Part shown: piece after piece, positions 5,184 through 6,969 of the stretch
Layout of the letters: each line of letters starts with the position of its first letter
Numbering within the stretch: the first letter of the stretch is position 1
Translations under genes and position numbers: made by a program
NCBI GenBank assembly: GCA_001795335.1
Contig: MGOK01000149.1
Coordinates: 1,856 to 8,824 of the forward strand
DNA: 6,969 bases
Direction: 5' to 3'
Origin: Chloroflexi bacterium RBG_19FT_COMBO_55_16
GTDB taxonomy: Bacteria > Chloroflexota > Anaerolineae > Anaerolineales > UBA4823
Notes under the pieces: model-generated
Told to the model about the DNA's origin: nothing
The model's input: the letters and a program-made list of their open reading frames with translations, nothing else
Database searches by the model: none

Positions 5184-6692
5184 ATGGACTACCTGCTTGC
5201 CCATGATGTCGGCACCAGCGGCACGAAGGCCGTGATTGTCTCCGTGGACGGGGGCGTGATCGCCACCGCTTTTGAGCCTTATCCAACCCATTATCCAGGC
5301 TCTTTGCTGGCCGAGCAGGAGCCAGACGACTGGTGGCGGGCGGTGATCGGCACAACGCGCCGGGTGATGGAGACCAGCGGCGCCCGGCCAGGCGATATCC
5401 TGGGGCTGGCTTTCTCCACCCAGCAAGTGAATGCCATCCCGGTCGATGCTCAGGGCCAGCCGCTGCGGCCTTGTATCAGCTGGCTGGATGGACGCGCCTG
5501 GGAGGAGGCGCAGTCGGTCATGCGCAAGCTGGGCGGAGCGAAGCTGTTCGCGGTGCTGGTCGGGGTGGCCTTGACCGGCAAGGACCTTCTGCCAAAGTAC
5601 CTGTGGTTGAAAAGAAAAGAACCAGATATCTACCGCCAGGCGGCGGCGATCGTCGACGCCAGCGGTTACCTGCTGGGCAGGGCCACCGGCCGGCTGGTCT
5701 ATGAGTGGAGCGTCGCCAGCGTCACGGGTCTCTTCAACTTGAAGACCAAGACCTGGGACACTGGCTTGATGCGCCTGTTCGGGATCGATCGGGGGAAGTT
5801 CCCCGATCTGGTTGGGTCTGCTGAACGAGTCGGTGGATTAACCGCTGAGGCGGCTGCCGAACTGGGCCTGCCACAAGGCCTACCGGTCTTCGGCGGCGCA
5901 GGGGACGCACAGACTGCCGCCGTCGGCTCAGGCGCGGTCGGCGAAAGCGAAGCCCACCTGTGCCTGGGCACCTCTGGCTTTGTCGCCCTGGTCACCGCCC
6001 GCCGGGTGGTAGGCCGGCGCGGTCTGGTCACCATCCAGTCCGCCGACCCCGGCAAGTTGCTGCTGATCGGCGAAACCGAGACCGCCGGAGCCTGCCTCAA
6101 ATGGGCTGCCCGGGAGCTGTACGGGGCCGAACCGGATGCAGAAACCCTGGCCCGGATAGACCGTGAGGTGGAACAAGTCGCGCCGGGAGCGGGTAGTTTG
6201 ATCTTTACCCCCTGGATGTACGGCGAGCGCAGCCCAATCGCCGACGAGAGCCTGCGGGCGGCGTTTATTAACCTGGGCGCCAATCACACCCGCCAGCAAA
6301 TGGCGCGTGCCATTTATGAAGGCGTGGCTTACAACATGCGCTGGATCCTGGAATCGATGACCGATTTGTACGGTTTCCAATGTGATCCCCTGCGGGTACT
6401 GGGCGGTGGGGCGCGCGGCCTGCCCTGGCTGCGGATCATGGCTGATATCACCGGCCATACCCTGGAAAGCGTGCCCAATCCTCAACATACATCGACGATC
6501 GGCGCTGCGCTGCTCGCCGCGGTCGGCCTGGGGATCTATCCATCGGTCGAAGCGCTTAAATCGATCATCCGTGTCGAGCACGTCATTAAACCAGATCCTG
6601 CGCCGCGCGCAACCTACGCTGAGCTATACGCAGCCTTTCGCCAGGTCTATCCTTCCTTGCGCGAGCTGTACCACCAGCTCAACCGGGCATAA
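5184..6692 (+). CDS. FGGY-family carbohydrate kinase (xylulokinase-like)
   Basis: 502 residues, close to the usual 480-520 of the family; cytoplasmic. It would transfer phosphate from ATP to a hydroxyl of a sugar or polyol. The N-terminal ATPase domain starts with AHDVGTSGTKAVIV (6-19), the phosphate-1 loop. WLDGR (100-104) and the preceding STQQVNAIPVD line the sugar site. GGAGDAQTAAVGSG (237-250) carries the expected catalytic Asp241. LGTSGFVA (261-268) is the second phosphate loop. MYGERSP (345-351) and LGGGARGLPWLRIMAD (406-421) are the FGGY C-terminal signature and adenosine region. All catalytic parts are present, so the enzyme should be active. Where E. coli XylB has a Gln-Met-His-Gly substrate motif, this protein has Gln-Gln-Val-Asn, so D-xylulose is not a safe assignment. 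GGGAGG lies 7 bases before the ATG. A PLP enzyme gene follows after 24 bases, probably in the same operon. Confidence 0.9.
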   Translation: MDYLLAHDVGTSGTKAVIVSVDGGVIATAFEPYPTHYPGSLLAEQEPDDWWRAVIGTTRRVMETSGARPGDILGLAFSTQQVNAIPVDAQGQPLRPCISWLDGRAWEEAQSVMRKLGGAKLFAVLVGVALTGKDLLPKYLWLKRKEPDIYRQAAAIVDASGYLLGRATGRLVYEWSVASVTGLFNLKTKTWDTGLMRLFGIDRGKFPDLVGSAERVGGLTAEAAAELGLPQGLPVFGGAGDAQTAAVGSGAVGESEAHLCLGTSGFVALVTARRVVGRRGLVTIQSADPGKLLLIGETETAGACLKWAARELYGAEPDAETLARIDREVEQVAPGAGSLIFTPWMYGERSPIADESLRAAFINLGANHTRQQMARAIYEGVAYNMRWILESMTDLYGFQCDPLRVLGGGARGLPWLRIMADITGHTLESVPNPQHTSTIGAALLAAVGLGIYPSVEALKSIIRVEHVIKPDPAPRATYAELYAAFRQVYPSLRELYHQLNRA

Positions 6693-6716
6693 CGATCAAT
6701 ATAACAGGAGATTTTT

Positions 6717-6969
6717 ATGGATGCAACAATGCTTGGAAGCCTGGCAGAACAGATGGAGAAATGGTTTAAGCCATATAAAGAAGGCTTCGTTCGTTTTAAC
6801 CACCTCCCCGACGAGGGCATGGAACGCGAGGCGATCATCGCTGAGATGGAAAAAATGAAATCCATCGAGCAGGCGCGCTGGAAGAACGGCTTCGTCTCGG
6901 GCGCAGTCTATCACGGCGATGAGACTCATATCGACTTTATTAACCGGGTCTACGCCATCAATTCGCAGA
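6717..6969 (+). CDS. Sphingosine-1-phosphate-lyase-family PLP-dependent enzyme, N-terminal part
   Basis: The first 84 codons, open to the window edge. AGGAG lies 6 bases before the ATG. The visible part reads LPDEGMEREAIIAEMEKMK (30-48), then a Trp and KNGFVSGAVYHGDE (56-69), then INRVYAINSQ. This matches the start of the S1P lyase/PLP-dependent decarboxylase group (fold type I), in which a Leu-Pro-x-x-Gly segment, a helix and the W-x-x-G-x-x-S-G-x-V-Y-x-G motif precede the N-P-L-H segment. No membrane anchor is present, as in bacterial members. Members of this group cleave C-C bonds of phosphorylated amino alcohols or decarboxylate amino acids. The PLP-binding Lys is beyond the window, so activity cannot be checked. 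It follows the FGGY kinase by 24 bases with no terminator, so the two are probably co-transcribed and act in one catabolic route. Confidence 0.78.
   Translation, partial: MDATMLGSLAEQMEKWFKPYKEGFVRFNHLPDEGMEREAIIAEMEKMKSIEQARWKNGFVSGAVYHGDETHIDFINRVYAINSQ

Noticed and set aside
5928..6581. Open frame of 217 codons on the - strand inside the kinase gene
   Set aside because: Shadow of GC-rich kinase codons; the opposite strand has the full FGGY motif set.

Overview
The window looks like a chromosomal segment of a free-living bacterium. Chloroflexota (Anaerolineae-like) is my best guess, resting on the lipoprotein with a Thr/Pro-rich linker, the GC-rich FGGY kinase and a sphingosine-1-phosphate-lyase-type PLP enzyme. 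This placement is an inference with moderate-to-low certainty. No rRNA, tRNA, CRISPR array, insertion sequence or phage gene is visible.

Layout. (1) Positions 1-291, + strand: the last 96 residues of an Nramp-family divalent metal transporter. (2) Positions 374-4006, - strand: a two-gene operon of a cytoplasmic HExxH zinc metallopeptidase (gluzincin type) followed with no gap (TAA directly abutting ATG) by a ComEC-like metallo-beta-lactamase-fold hydrolase. The operon is closed on both sides, by a convergent gene downstream and a divergent gene upstream, so the cassette is complete here. (3) Positions 3998-4402: a divergent regulatory region with a large imperfect inverted repeat (4264-4343) that overlaps a good sigma70-type promoter. 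(4) Positions 4403-4939, + strand: a small, comparatively A/T-rich lipoprotein of unknown function. (5) About 4966-5109: a truncated remnant of a four-helix-bundle (23S rRNA intervening-sequence type) protein gene. (6) Positions 5112-5156: a cluster of short palindromes just ahead of (7) an FGGY carbohydrate kinase (5184-6692, + strand), co-transcribed with (8) the start of a sphingosine-1-phosphate-lyase-family PLP enzyme (6717 to the window edge).

How the parts may work together. The kinase and PLP lyase form an apparent catabolic operon in which a phosphorylated substrate could be handed to a phosphate-recognising C-C lyase. The protease and MBL hydrolase form a strictly coupled pair with no signal peptides and no obvious metabolic partner. 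I regard this pair as the most likely undescribed system in the window. Its biochemical role, whether stress or defence or protein and DNA turnover, cannot be read from the sequence. The lipoprotein, gene remnant and inverted repeat between the metabolic genes suggest that the middle of the window is an accessory or rearranged zone.
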